The notes under the pieces: generated by a model
The model's database searches: none
Seen by the model: only the letters and a program-made list of their open reading frames with translations
Told to the model about the DNA's origin: nothing
In this document: positions 42,722 to 51,248 of the stretch, in pieces
Layout: the number at the start of each line of letters is the position of its first letter
How positions within the stretch are numbered: the first letter of the stretch is position 1
Origin: Paenibacillus sp. E222
Lineage (GTDB): Bacteria > Bacillota > Bacilli > Paenibacillales > Paenibacillaceae
Length of the DNA stretch: 64,000 nucleotides
Assembly: GCF_013401555.1 (NCBI RefSeq)
Contig: NZ_CP058552.1
Span: forward strand, 2,604,001 to 2,668,000
Direction of reading: 5' to 3'
Position numbers and translations under genes: made by a program

Positions 42722-44269
42722 ATGAGATATGATGATGCAGCGATATATGTTAGGGTATCCACAACGAAGGAATCCCAAAAATTCAGTCCAGAACACCAAC
42801 GGATGGATTGTGAAGAGAAAGCAAGGCAGTTAAGTTTAAAGGTTCGTGAAGAGTACATATATGTGGACAGGGATAGTGGTACATCAATTATAGGTAGACC
42901 AGCTATACAAACTCTCATTGAAGACGCAAAAAGAGGTTACTTTAAAACTATTCTCTTTTCTTCTTTATCCAGATTTTCTCGTGATACTTATGACTCGTTA
43001 GGTTTAAAACGCGCGCTTGTAGATACCCTTGGTTTGAGAGTAATTTCACTGGACGAGAACTATGATTCACAAGTCGATCATGACGAGTTTAAATTTCAAA
43101 TATTCTCAGCAGTTAACCAAAAGTTGAGTGAGCAAATTAGTATATCATCACGAAGAGGTATACGTCAGTCTGGAATGAAAGGTAATTATTTGGGTACTAT
43201 TGCACCATTGGGCTATAACAAAATAAAAGTTGATGATAGGAAAACCATTGTACCTAACGAACGTGCAAGCCTTGTGCAACTTATTTTCGACATGTACGTC
43301 AATCAAAAAATGGGCGAGAAAGCTATAACAAAGTATCTAAATAAAGAGAACATTCCCTCTTACAGAGGAGGGAAATGGGGAGTAACGTCTGTAGAGCGGA
43401 TACTAACGAATGAGATATATACAGGTAAAAACATATTCAATAAGTTTACAGTGGTGAAGGTGTACAACGATATCAACAATATGTCTGACCGATCTAAGAA
43501 ATTAGTTAAACGTGATAAAGAATTATGGGAAGAGAGCGATAAGCAGACTCATGAAGCAATTATTAGTGAGGAGCTATTTAGAAAGGCACAGGAGATACGG
43601 TTAGAGCGTGGCGGTGGAAAGCGTGGAGGGGTAAGAAACAAGATTAATGTATTTGCTGGCATAATCAAGTGTAAGCATTGTGGATCATCATTGAACATTG
43701 TGACCTCTAACGGCAAGAAGAACAGCTATCGTTACTTAGTTTGTTCTAAGAGAAGAAGACAGGGCGAAACTGGATGTGACAATCACAACAGGATTCCATA
43801 CGATGATTTCAAAGATGCTCTTATTGAAAGATTGAGCGAGAAACTGAGAAGTAAAACAAAGTCAGGGAAGACAGTAACCTTCACTAAAAAGGCGAGAGAA
43901 GATACCGGAAAGTTAGTCGTTAGATATGAGAAGCAGATACAGAATGCACGTAAATTGCTTTTTGAGATTCGAAAGCAAAAGTTAAATGATGAGATTGATG
44001 ATGAGCAATATGAGTTTGAGAAGGAACAGTATGAACAAGAGATTAAACAGAAACAAGAGCAGTTGTCCAAAATGAAATCTGATTTAGAACGAGCTTTAAA
44101 TGACAGTGAACAGTTTAAGGAGATAAACATTTCGCTTGATGAATTATCAGATCTGGGACAATTTACTGAAGTAGACCAAGTAAACCTGATCCTGAAAAAA
44201 TTAGTTTCAAACATTACAGTTGATAAAGCAAACAATGTTGAGATCCATTCCGTATTGGGTAGGCTATAG
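42722..44269 (+). CDS. large serine recombinase (SpoIVCA/SprA-type)
   Basis: A 515-residue site-specific recombinase. The resolvase domain starts AAIYVRVSTTKESQ with the catalytic serine at residue 13, and SSLSRFSRDTYDSLGLKRAL follows. Next come the recombinase domain (GYNKIKVDDRKTIV, YLNKENIPSYRGGKWGVTSV), a zinc ribbon (CKHCGSSL, then CSKRRRQGETGCDN) and a Lys/Glu coiled coil (about residues 400-470) that controls synapsis. It ends 16 bp from attR. In skin and SPbeta the equivalent enzyme excises the element in the sporulating mother cell. The ATG follows AAAGGGGAAAG. Confidence 0.93.
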   Translation: MRYDDAAIYVRVSTTKESQKFSPEHQRMDCEEKARQLSLKVREEYIYVDRDSGTSIIGRPAIQTLIEDAKRGYFKTILFSSLSRFSRDTYDSLGLKRALVDTLGLRVISLDENYDSQVDHDEFKFQIFSAVNQKLSEQISISSRRGIRQSGMKGNYLGTIAPLGYNKIKVDDRKTIVPNERASLVQLIFDMYVNQKMGEKAITKYLNKENIPSYRGGKWGVTSVERILTNEIYTGKNIFNKFTVVKVYNDINNMSDRSKKLVKRDKELWEESDKQTHEAIISEELFRKAQEIRLERGGGKRGGVRNKINVFAGIIKCKHCGSSLNIVTSNGKKNSYRYLVCSKRRRQGETGCDNHNRIPYDDFKDALIERLSEKLRSKTKSGKTVTFTKKAREDTGKLVVRYEKQIQNARKLLFEIRKQKLNDEIDDEQYEFEKEQYEQEIKQKQEQLSKMKSDLERALNDSEQFKEINISLDELSDLGQFTEVDQVNLILKKLVSNITVDKANNVEIHSVLGRL

Positions 44270-44285
44270 TTTTTTGTGTGTTTCA

Positions 44286-44309
44286 AACCATATTTCGAAT
44301 GTGATGCAG
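44286..44309 (+). repeat. attR: right copy of the 24-bp core
   Basis: Exact second copy of the core at 23242-23265. It is preceded by TTTC, which forms with the first core bases TTTCAAA, and TTTGAAA follows the left copy; joined on excision they make a symmetric attP. Confidence 0.93.
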
Positions 44310-44378
44310 AAACTCAATGTTAAGGGTCGTTCGCAAGCAGTTGTAGAGCTGATTAAGCTCGGAGAACTGAAGATTTAG
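44310..44378 (+). CDS. gerE: gerE, 3' part (codons 53-74), interrupted
   Basis: Twenty-two codons (KLNVKGRSQAVVELIKLG, then ELKI) and a TAG stop complete GerE when joined in frame to codon 52 at 23265. B. subtilis GerE ends KLGVKGRSQAVVELLRMGEL, so the match is close and the total of 74 residues is the same. Alone this part has no start or promoter. It carries the last helix of the LuxR-type fold. Confidence 0.93.
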   Translation, partial: KLNVKGRSQAVVELIKLGELKI

Positions 44379-44410
44379 TTGCGATACTGCACAGTTGATT
44401 GAAGCAGCAT

Positions 44411-44470
44411 GAAAGTCTTTCTCTATTCTTCATGATGAAGAATGGGGAAAGACTTTTTTGTTTAAAGTTT
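44411..44470 (+). terminator. terminator of gerE
   Basis: AAAGTCTTTC and GAAAGACTTT outer arms and an inner ATTCTTCATGATGAAGAAT palindrome, followed by TTTTTG. Confidence 0.75.
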
Positions 44471-44529
44471 GAAAGCGAAAACAAGCGAATCTTCAAAGTG
44501 AAGAAATCGCTTGTTTTGAATAGATATTC

Positions 44530-44772
44530 TCAGAAATCTAAATTCAGAAGTTGCTCATCGCAGTCCGCTATTCGGGTTAGCTCAGATTTTGGATATCCTA
44601 GCCGCTTTGTCTTTTCACAGCACCAACTACAGGAACAATGGATTTTGCCTTTGGCAAAAATTCCTTCGAACTTGTAGGACCAACCGTACCGATTAGCAAG
44701 CTGTTTTTTACGTTGAATAACACGCTTTCTGTGGTGCCTGTAATAGGCTTGATTTCTTTGCTGAGATTTCAT
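44530..44772 (-). CDS. small Cys-containing basic protein, 80 aa
   Basis: A basic N-terminal half (RHHRKRVIQRKKQLANRYGW) and a cluster CSCSWCCEKTKRLGYPKSE that could bind zinc. The ATG at 44772 is preceded by AAGGGAGC. Similar small proteins occur in Paenibacillus genomes, as far as I recall; no function is known. Confidence 0.6.
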   Translation of the reverse strand: MKSQQRNQAYYRHHRKRVIQRKKQLANRYGWSYKFEGIFAKGKIHCSCSWCCEKTKRLGYPKSELTRIADCDEQLLNLDF

Positions 44773-44897
44773 GGATCATCACGCTCCCTTGGGAAAAGGC
44801 TCAGCCCGCAGAAATTCCAAGGGTAACAGATTGCTACGGGCAGAGCGTGATGCGAATCACAACCATAATCGTAATCGTATATGGCATAAGGGTTCAC

Positions 44898-45251
44898 CTA
44901 CATATCGTTATTGGAATGCTCCTCAATAAAGAACCTCCATTTTTTCTTTGAAAAAGGCTGATAGAAGAGCTGCTCCAATTCCCCGTATTGTGTCTCATCT
45001 AGGTGCAAATAGATTGCTTTTTTCGCGATTTTGGCAGCTGGTTGGGAGGAAGATTTTGTACCGCCAGTTTTACGTTTGATTGGAATATGAAACTGCAGCA
45101 AGTCTGCGAGGTTATTCCAACCTTCCCAGCTCAATCGTGCTCCGCGTTTCCAGTCGATGGCATAGAGGACATAGTATTTACGAGCTTCGGTCTGTTTTAT
45201 GGCAATAATCCAGGTGGAAGGAATCATTTTTTGACGTTGTCGTCGATTCAT
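44898..45251 (-). CDS. hypothetical protein, 117 aa
   Basis: GGAAGGAGT precedes the ATG at 45251 with good spacing, so I prefer this to the open frame reaching 45338. MNRRQRQKMIPSTWIIAIKQ, then a central Lys-rich linker and YLHLDETQYGELEQLFYQPF. No family recognised. Confidence 0.6.
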   Translation of the reverse strand: MNRRQRQKMIPSTWIIAIKQTEARKYYVLYAIDWKRGARLSWEGWNNLADLLQFHIPIKRKTGGTKSSSQPAAKIAKKAIYLHLDETQYGELEQLFYQPFSKKKWRFFIEEHSNNDM

Positions 45252-45430
45252 CGAGTGTACTCCTTCCTTAAAAAATGAAATATCCACATTCGCTTCAAGT
45301 TCATCTCCAATATAATCGGAATCCCAATTCTTAATCAAGAAGATGACTTCTCAAAATTTCATCATACATACCGTGAATACATGGTTAAAATCCTCTTGAT
45401 TTGCAACAACGTATTGATTAAAATGAAAAT

Positions 45431-45478
45431 ATAAAAATAATTTTCTTTATTTATAATAAATTAATAAAAATAATTTTC
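45431..45478 (+). promoter_or_regulatory. two direct repeats upstream of the RpiR gene
   Basis: ATAAAAATAATTTTC occurs at 45431-45445 and again at 45464-45478, 33 bases apart (about three helical turns), the second ending 10 bases before the ribosome site. GAAAATTATTT-type sites suit the adjacent RpiR regulator, so autoregulation is likely. Confidence 0.5.
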
Positions 45479-45493
45479 ATTAAAGGAGAACTC

Positions 45494-46357
45494 ATGGCAG
45501 CCATACTACATGCGTTGCAGCAAGAGCTGAATGAACTTCCGTCTCAGGAACGACGAATTGCAGAGGTGATTTTACAGTCCCCATCTGATATTCCTGGCTG
45601 GACCATTAACCATCTTGCGCAGCAAAGCGGAACAAGTGCGGCTACGGTAACCCGCTTTTGCAAATCATTCCATTTCAAAGGTTTTCCTGATTTCAAAATG
45701 AAGCTGGCCGCAGAATTGTCTCATTCCACCAATGAAACAGCATATCAGGATATCGTGGCGGGCAATCCTTTGTCCAAAATTGTGGAAGCTATCGAAGCCA
45801 ATCATCTTGCATCCATTGCGGATACCACTCGTTTGCTGGATTTAGGAAGGCTGGAGCATGCAGTTCAGTTATTATGTCAAGCCCGTCGTATTGACCTTTA
45901 CGGTGTTGCCACCTCTTCCATTGTTACGCAGGATTTCTATCAGAAACTTGTACGGATCGGCAAAAGCTGTACCGCCTTCTCAGATTCACATATGCAAATT
46001 ACGTCGGCTTCTTCACTGGGGGAGGGAGATGTGGCGATGGCGGTATCCTATTCGGGGGAAACGCCGGAGACGATCGATGCCTTGCATTGTGCCAAACAGG
46101 CGGGAGCTTCCACCATTTCACTGACATCCTATGGCAATAACAAACTTGCGGCGGTGTCGGATATTCCGCTCTTTACGTCTTCATTGGAAGAAGGCATGAG
46201 GCGGGGGGATATGGCTTCACGTATAGCACTGCTGCATGTCGTCGATATTCTGTTCACGGGCATGGTTAGTGCCGACTTTGACCGTTTTATCCCCAAATTG
46301 GAACAATCGTATCACAATGTACAGTCTTATCGAGTCCAACATAACGGAGGTGCCTAA
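45494..46357 (+). CDS. MurR/RpiR-family regulator
   Basis: A 287-residue regulator: N-terminal helix-turn-helix (WTINHLAQQSGTSAATVTRF, about residues 36-55) and a C-terminal SIS sugar-phosphate-binding domain (VAMAVSYSGETPETIDALHC). It should sense a sugar phosphate, probably GlcN6P or GlcNAc6P given its partners nagB and nagA. The ATG follows AAAGGAGAACTC. The next gene begins 4 bases after its stop. Confidence 0.9.
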   Translation: MAAILHALQQELNELPSQERRIAEVILQSPSDIPGWTINHLAQQSGTSAATVTRFCKSFHFKGFPDFKMKLAAELSHSTNETAYQDIVAGNPLSKIVEAIEANHLASIADTTRLLDLGRLEHAVQLLCQARRIDLYGVATSSIVTQDFYQKLVRIGKSCTAFSDSHMQITSASSLGEGDVAMAVSYSGETPETIDALHCAKQAGASTISLTSYGNNKLAAVSDIPLFTSSLEEGMRRGDMASRIALLHVVDILFTGMVSADFDRFIPKLEQSYHNVQSYRVQHNGGA

Positions 46358-46361
46358 GAAG

Positions 46362-47090
46362 ATGAATATACGTATTTTTGAAAATGAAGAAGATTTGAAC
46401 GCAACGGGTGCAGGTGTGATTGCCAGTTTGCTACAGACGAAACCCCGGGCTGTACTGGGACTCGCGACGGGAAGTTCTCCTGTGGGTATCTATAAACAGC
46501 TTATTGCTTTGTATCAGAAAGGTCTGGTCAGCTTTGCGCAGGCATCTTCCTTCAATCTGGATGAATATGTCGGTCTTCCTGTAGAGCATCGCGAAAGCTA
46601 CCGCAGCTTTATGAATGAACAATTGTTTTCCCATATTGATATCGATCTCGCCAGAACCCAAGTGCCGGACGGGCAGGCTTCGGATTTGGGTGAGGAATGT
46701 GTTTCCTATGAACAACGGATTGATGATCGGGGGCCTGTAGATCTGCAGCTATTGGGTATCGGACATAATGGTCACATTGGCTTCAATGAACCCGGAACCG
46801 AACTCACAGGACGGACACATGTGGTGAATCTCAAAGAAGAGACAAGAAAAGCAAACGCCCGCTTTTTTAATCGTATTGATGAAGTTCCAACTCAGGCCAT
46901 CACCATGGGTGTAGGTACGATTCTAAAAGCCAAACAAATTTTGCTGATCGCCCGTGGTGAGGAGAAAGCCGAAATTATTCGTGAAGCCTTTATGGGGCCG
47001 ATTACAACACAATGTCCAGCATCGCTGCTTCAGTGTCATCCCAATGTGGTGGTATTGCTGGATCGTGCTGCCGGGAGGTTGGTGAAATGA
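46362..47090 (+). CDS. nagB: glucosamine-6-phosphate deaminase
   Basis: A 242-residue NagB: converts glucosamine-6-phosphate to fructose-6-phosphate and ammonia. GLATGSSPVGIY (substrate loop), SFNLDEYVGL with catalytic Asp67, and LGIGHNGHIGFNEPG with His138 are all present. The ATG at 46362 follows ACGGAGG. Its stop overlaps the nagA start. It is cytosolic and feeds amino sugars into glycolysis. Confidence 0.94.
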   Translation: MNIRIFENEEDLNATGAGVIASLLQTKPRAVLGLATGSSPVGIYKQLIALYQKGLVSFAQASSFNLDEYVGLPVEHRESYRSFMNEQLFSHIDIDLARTQVPDGQASDLGEECVSYEQRIDDRGPVDLQLLGIGHNGHIGFNEPGTELTGRTHVVNLKEETRKANARFFNRIDEVPTQAITMGVGTILKAKQILLIARGEEKAEIIREAFMGPITTQCPASLLQCHPNVVVLLDRAAGRLVK

Positions 47091-48304
47091 ACGTAGAACC
47101 TATGGAAAACCAGGAGCAAGAGAGTGAAAAAACCATTTTCCTGCTTCGAGGTAAAATCGTACTGCCTGATGGTGTAATGGAGGACGGTGTACTTGTATGG
47201 ACGGAGGGGAAAATCCTTTATGCTGGCGCACCTGAGGGACTATCTGAACAGATTCGCCGTGAAGCCTTATCTGTGCCTGTTTCCAAGCACGGTGTCATTG
47301 TCCCTGGGTTTATAGATATCCACGTACATGGTGGTAATGGAGAAGATTTTATGGACGCGAGTAAGGAAGTGTTGGATAAAATTACTTCATTCCACAGCAC
47401 ACAAGGGACCACTGCAATGCTGGCAACGTCCATGACAGCGCCCAAAGACAGTCTGGATCGGGTATTGGCTGAAGTGGACAGCTACCGTTCCGGTGACATG
47501 CCTTTTGCACAGTTGGAAGGCGTACATCTGGAAGGCCCGTTTTTCAGTCCTAAGTGGCCTGGCGCACAAAATCCGGATCATATCGTATTGCCTAATGTCT
47601 CCTGGCTCGAGGCGTGGGAAAAACAATATCCTGGCCTGATCCGTCAAGTTACCCTTGCGCCGGAACGTGAGGGAGCGCTGGAAGTCATTTCGTGGCTGCG
47701 CGATCAGCGAATTACAGCGGCATTAGGGCATACGGATGCGACCTATGAAGAGGTACAGCTTGCAGTCGAAGCCGGGCTGCACCATGCAGTGCATACGTTC
47801 AATGCGATGACACCGCTGCATCACCGGAATCCCGGAGCTGCCGGAGCGGTACTCAGTGATTCCCGCATCAGTGCAGAAGTCATTGCAGACGGTATCCATG
47901 TGCATCCAGCGGCGATCTCCCTCATCGCACAATTGAAGCAATCTACCGATCAAATCGTACTGATCACGGATGCCATGTCTGCTGCCGGGCTGGATGATGG
48001 TGAATACAAAATTGGCGATCTGCCTGTGATTGTTACGGAAGGTGTGGCACGTTTGAAAGACGGAGGCGCCCTGGCCGGAAGTACGCTTACGATGATTCGC
48101 GGTTTCCGCTACCTGGTACAGGAAGTAGGCCTGAGTCTGAATGCAGCTTCACGCGCAGCCAGCCTGACGCCGGCACGTCTGCTCGGCATTGATCATCGGA
48201 CCGGTTCCTTTGCGAAAGGAAAACAGGCGGACGTCGTTTTGCTGAATGGTGATTTGGAAATTGAGGAAGTGTGGGTGAAAGGAAAGAACTTAAAATTTAT
48301 GTAG
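47087..48304 (+). CDS. nagA: N-acetylglucosamine-6-phosphate deacetylase
   Basis: A 405-residue amidohydrolase: removes acetate from GlcNAc6P to supply NagB. PGFIDIHVHGGNGEDFMD holds the His-x-His site; HLEGPFFSP, ALGHTDATYEE, HAVHTFNAM and LITDAMSAAG supply the metal and catalytic residues. It starts in the nagB stop (ATGA), after GGGAGGTT. With rpiR and nagB it forms a three-gene operon for use of cell-wall or chitin amino sugars. Confidence 0.94.
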   Translation: MNVEPMENQEQESEKTIFLLRGKIVLPDGVMEDGVLVWTEGKILYAGAPEGLSEQIRREALSVPVSKHGVIVPGFIDIHVHGGNGEDFMDASKEVLDKITSFHSTQGTTAMLATSMTAPKDSLDRVLAEVDSYRSGDMPFAQLEGVHLEGPFFSPKWPGAQNPDHIVLPNVSWLEAWEKQYPGLIRQVTLAPEREGALEVISWLRDQRITAALGHTDATYEEVQLAVEAGLHHAVHTFNAMTPLHHRNPGAAGAVLSDSRISAEVIADGIHVHPAAISLIAQLKQSTDQIVLITDAMSAAGLDDGEYKIGDLPVIVTEGVARLKDGGALAGSTLTMIRGFRYLVQEVGLSLNAASRAASLTPARLLGIDHRTGSFAKGKQADVVLLNGDLEIEEVWVKGKNLKFM

Positions 48305-48356
48305 AATGATTCGATAAATAAAGGTACACCGGACGATTGGGTTCGTCTGTAACATG

Positions 48357-48398
48357 AAAAGAAGCACCTTCTTGTATAGTAAGAAGGTGCTTCTTTTG
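48357..48398 (+). terminator. rho-independent terminator of the nag operon
   Basis: AGAAGCACCTTCTT and AAGAAGGTGCTTCT arms, followed by TTTT. Confidence 0.88.
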
Positions 48399-48667
48399 AG
48401 ATGAATGAAAGACCGCTCGTGTTATTTTATATCTGGATAAGAATCCGCTTCCGGTTCTGGTCGCGCTTGTTCACAGGGACGATAATTCTTCGTCTTCTTC
48501 AAGCAAATTATCGGCAAACGGATAGCCGGGATATTCATTGAATCGGAGTCACTCATAGAGTGGCTCTTTTCGCGATGTCTGCCGTATATTTCACGGGGCG
48601 GAAGCAAATGATATCTTTTACTGAGAATAAATGGACGAGATTAGAGCAGGCCAAGGAGGAAAATACG

Positions 48668-50074
48668 ATGGACGCTACAACCAAACAGCAGGAATTGCCT
48701 TTGAGCGGCCGTCTTGTGATGGATGAGGAGACATTGCGCTCCGTGTTTGCCGATTGCGCAGATATCGTATTTCATCCGTTTGACACCGCGTGCTCTATCT
48801 CGGCAATTTGCGTGTATTGTGTGGGTTTATGCGACACGGAGCGGCTGGAACGTCAAGTGCTGACGCCTTTGCAGGAAATCGGAATAGAGGCGGCCCAGGT
48901 TCCGATGGCATCAGTCAAAACGGTCGAAACACCCTCTCAGGCTGTCCAAGCCATCTTGGAAGGGGAGGCGCTGCTGCTACTGGAAGGTTCAACCGTTGGC
49001 GTAACCTATCCGCTCTACAAAGCGGCCAATCGCTCTACGGAAGAGCCGCTCGCTGAATCAGCCGTCCGCGGTGCACGTGATGGGTTCACGGAATCTCTGC
49101 CCACGAATTTGTCTCTGCTCCGCAAACGCATCAAAACACCTGCGTTGAAACTTCTTACCCGCACGGTTGGGGAACGATCGAATACGAGCATCACTCTTGC
49201 TTATATGGAAGGCATTATTGATCCAAAACTGGTAGAAGAGGTCCAAAAACGGCTTGATAAGCTAAGGGTCCGAGACATATTGGAGAGTCAATATATCGAA
49301 GAAGATATTGTGGATCAGCGATTGTCACCATTCCCGCAGATGATAGCCACAGAGCGTCCGGACGTAGTCGCTTCGAACCTGTTTGAAGGTCGTTTTGCCA
49401 TATTGGTTGATGGGACCCCCTTTACGCTGATTGCTCCCGTAACCCTATTTTCCATGCTGCAGTCTCCGGAGGATTATTATCAATATGTGTTTATGAGCGT
49501 CTTCTTGCGCTGGTTGCGCTATCTGTTCTACGCCCTGTCCATGCTGCTTCCTTCGGCTTACGTAGCCATTACGACTTATCATCAGGAGATGATTCCGACA
49601 GTGCTGCTGCTCAGTATCGCCAAGGCCAGAGAGGAGATTCCTTTCCCTGCTTTGGTGGAGGCGCTCATTATGGAGATTGCCTTTGAAGCTTTGCGTGAAG
49701 CAGGGGTGCGGTTGCCCAAACAGGTGGGTTCTGCGGTAAGTATCGTCGGTGCCCTGATTATTGGCCAAGCGGCGACGACAGCCGGCATTGTATCAGCTCC
49801 GATGATTATCATCGTTGCCATCACCGGAATCGCATCCTTCATGATTCCGCGTTATGCTGCCAGCATCGCGACGCGTCTGCTTCGCTTCCCAATCATGATC
49901 CTCGCAGGTACGCTCGGACTGACAGGTGTTATGCTGGGAATCATTCTAGTTGTCATCCATCTGAGCAGTCTTCGCTCATTCGGCACACCGTATCTGTCAC
50001 CGCTTGCACCCACAATAGCGAATGAAGTCAAAGATGTATGGTGGCGTCCATCGCCATGGAACAAGCCGCGTTAA
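48668..50074 (+). CDS. GerA-type germinant receptor subunit A
   Basis: A 468-residue protein of the GerA/GerKA/SpoVAF family: an N-terminal soluble domain, then about five membrane helices (for example YVFMSVFLRWLRYLFYALSM). Marker stretches include GERSNTSITLAYMEGI and VDGTPFTLIAPVTLF. It sits in the spore inner membrane and, with B and C, senses germinants. ATG 48668 follows AAGGAGGAAAA; the open frame extends upstream to 48560 without a better site. Confidence 0.9.
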   Translation: MDATTKQQELPLSGRLVMDEETLRSVFADCADIVFHPFDTACSISAICVYCVGLCDTERLERQVLTPLQEIGIEAAQVPMASVKTVETPSQAVQAILEGEALLLLEGSTVGVTYPLYKAANRSTEEPLAESAVRGARDGFTESLPTNLSLLRKRIKTPALKLLTRTVGERSNTSITLAYMEGIIDPKLVEEVQKRLDKLRVRDILESQYIEEDIVDQRLSPFPQMIATERPDVVASNLFEGRFAILVDGTPFTLIAPVTLFSMLQSPEDYYQYVFMSVFLRWLRYLFYALSMLLPSAYVAITTYHQEMIPTVLLLSIAKAREEIPFPALVEALIMEIAFEALREAGVRLPKQVGSAVSIVGALIIGQAATTAGIVSAPMIIIVAITGIASFMIPRYAASIATRLLRFPIMILAGTLGLTGVMLGIILVVIHLSSLRSFGTPYLSPLAPTIANEVKDVWWRPSPWNKPR

Positions 50075-50114
50075 TTTATTTTCAATCTCAAGCCATGAAG
50101 GAGGCAGGGTCATC

Positions 50115-51230
50115 ATGTTAACCGATCAAGGAAAAATATCCGTGACACAATTGGCTTACATGATTTTCCCGGCTATCCTGGCGACATCGATTTTGTCGGT
50201 ACCGGGAATCACGATGCATTATGCAGGTCATGATATGTGGATGACTCCGATTCTGGGATCGATCTTTGGGATTGCTGCAATAGGCATATCGTTTGGACTG
50301 CATCGGATGTATCCGGGGAAAACGCTTATACAATCCAGCGTACTGATTGCCGGACGAATCCCAGGAAAGGTATTGGGGCTGATCTATATCTTCTTCCTGC
50401 CTCATATCACTGGTTTAATTATCCGGGAATACGGCGAGTTCATATCCAATAATGCTCTTCCGCGCACCCCGATGTTTGTCATCATGGGTACCATGGTTAT
50501 TGTGTGTGCCATTAATGTCAGACTGGGCATCGAAGTTGTCGGACGAACCGCCCAGGTCTTTGTGACGCTGCTGATTGTGCTCCTAGCACTCATTTTTATA
50601 TTGCTGATCGGAGAGTTACATCCCGTTGAACTGTTTCCGTTTATGGAAAACGGACCGCTGCCCGTTATCCAAGGAGGCTTGGCTCCCGCTGCATGGTTCA
50701 GTGAGTACATCGTGCTGGCCTTTCTGCTGCCCTATGTGAATCAGCAAAAGAGGACAGTTCGTGTTATGCTCGGCTCGCTCTTTCTGACAACGATGGCCAT
50801 GACGGTCACGAATATATTTTGTCTGTTCCTGATCGGGGACCTGACAGATACCTTTGTATTTCCGGTGATGATTGCTGCAAGGTACATCACGATTGCGGAT
50901 TTTCTACAACATATTGAATCGATCATTATTGCCATATGGATATTCGGTATCTTTGTCAAAATCTCCGTGTTTCTGTACATCTTCGCGACTTCCACTGCGG
51001 AATGGTGCGGTATAAAAGATTATAAACCTCTCGTTGGACCGCTGGCATTCATGTCTTTGATATTTGCTTACTGGGTAGCAACAGGCGGGTCGGGTATATC
51101 CGGTTTAATCACAGCTTCAGCCAACCTCTATACCATCAGTATACTGTTAATCTTTCCGGCCCTCACCTATGGGCTAGCATGGCTTAAGAAGGGATGGTTA
51201 CATGTGCGGAAGAAAAGGACGAATACCTGA
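50115..51230 (+). CDS. GerB-type germinant receptor permease
   Basis: A 371-residue protein of the amino-acid/polyamine/spore-germination permease group with ten hydrophobic segments (ILATSILSVPGITMHYAG at the start, SILLIFPALTYGLAW at the end). It provides the germinant-binding membrane subunit. The ATG follows AAGGAGGCAGGGT. It is second in the operon. Confidence 0.9.
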   Translation: MLTDQGKISVTQLAYMIFPAILATSILSVPGITMHYAGHDMWMTPILGSIFGIAAIGISFGLHRMYPGKTLIQSSVLIAGRIPGKVLGLIYIFFLPHITGLIIREYGEFISNNALPRTPMFVIMGTMVIVCAINVRLGIEVVGRTAQVFVTLLIVLLALIFILLIGELHPVELFPFMENGPLPVIQGGLAPAAWFSEYIVLAFLLPYVNQQKRTVRVMLGSLFLTTMAMTVTNIFCLFLIGDLTDTFVFPVMIAARYITIADFLQHIESIIIAIWIFGIFVKISVFLYIFATSTAEWCGIKDYKPLVGPLAFMSLIFAYWVATGGSGISGLITASANLYTISILLIFPALTYGLAWLKKGWLHVRKKRTNT

Positions 51231-51248
51231 TCGGATGGAGGCAGGCTG

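Larger units (their letters stand above)
23266..44285. mobile_element. gerE-intervening integrated element (gin/skin-like), 21 kb
   Basis: DNA between the two 24-bp repeats; the unit lost on excision is 21,044 bp including one repeat copy. It is AT-rich relative to both flanks, has a large serine recombinase at its right end, and interrupts gerE in frame. It carries phage-like regulators (MrpR-like, XRE), a primase-like replication gene, a broken parB-like gene, toxin-antitoxin-like loci and small unknown genes, but no recognisable capsid, portal, terminase, holin or lysin. Sporulation-excised elements of this kind are known in sigK, spsM and, from memory, gerE of some Bacillus. Excision here is inferred, not shown. 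Confidence 0.9.
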
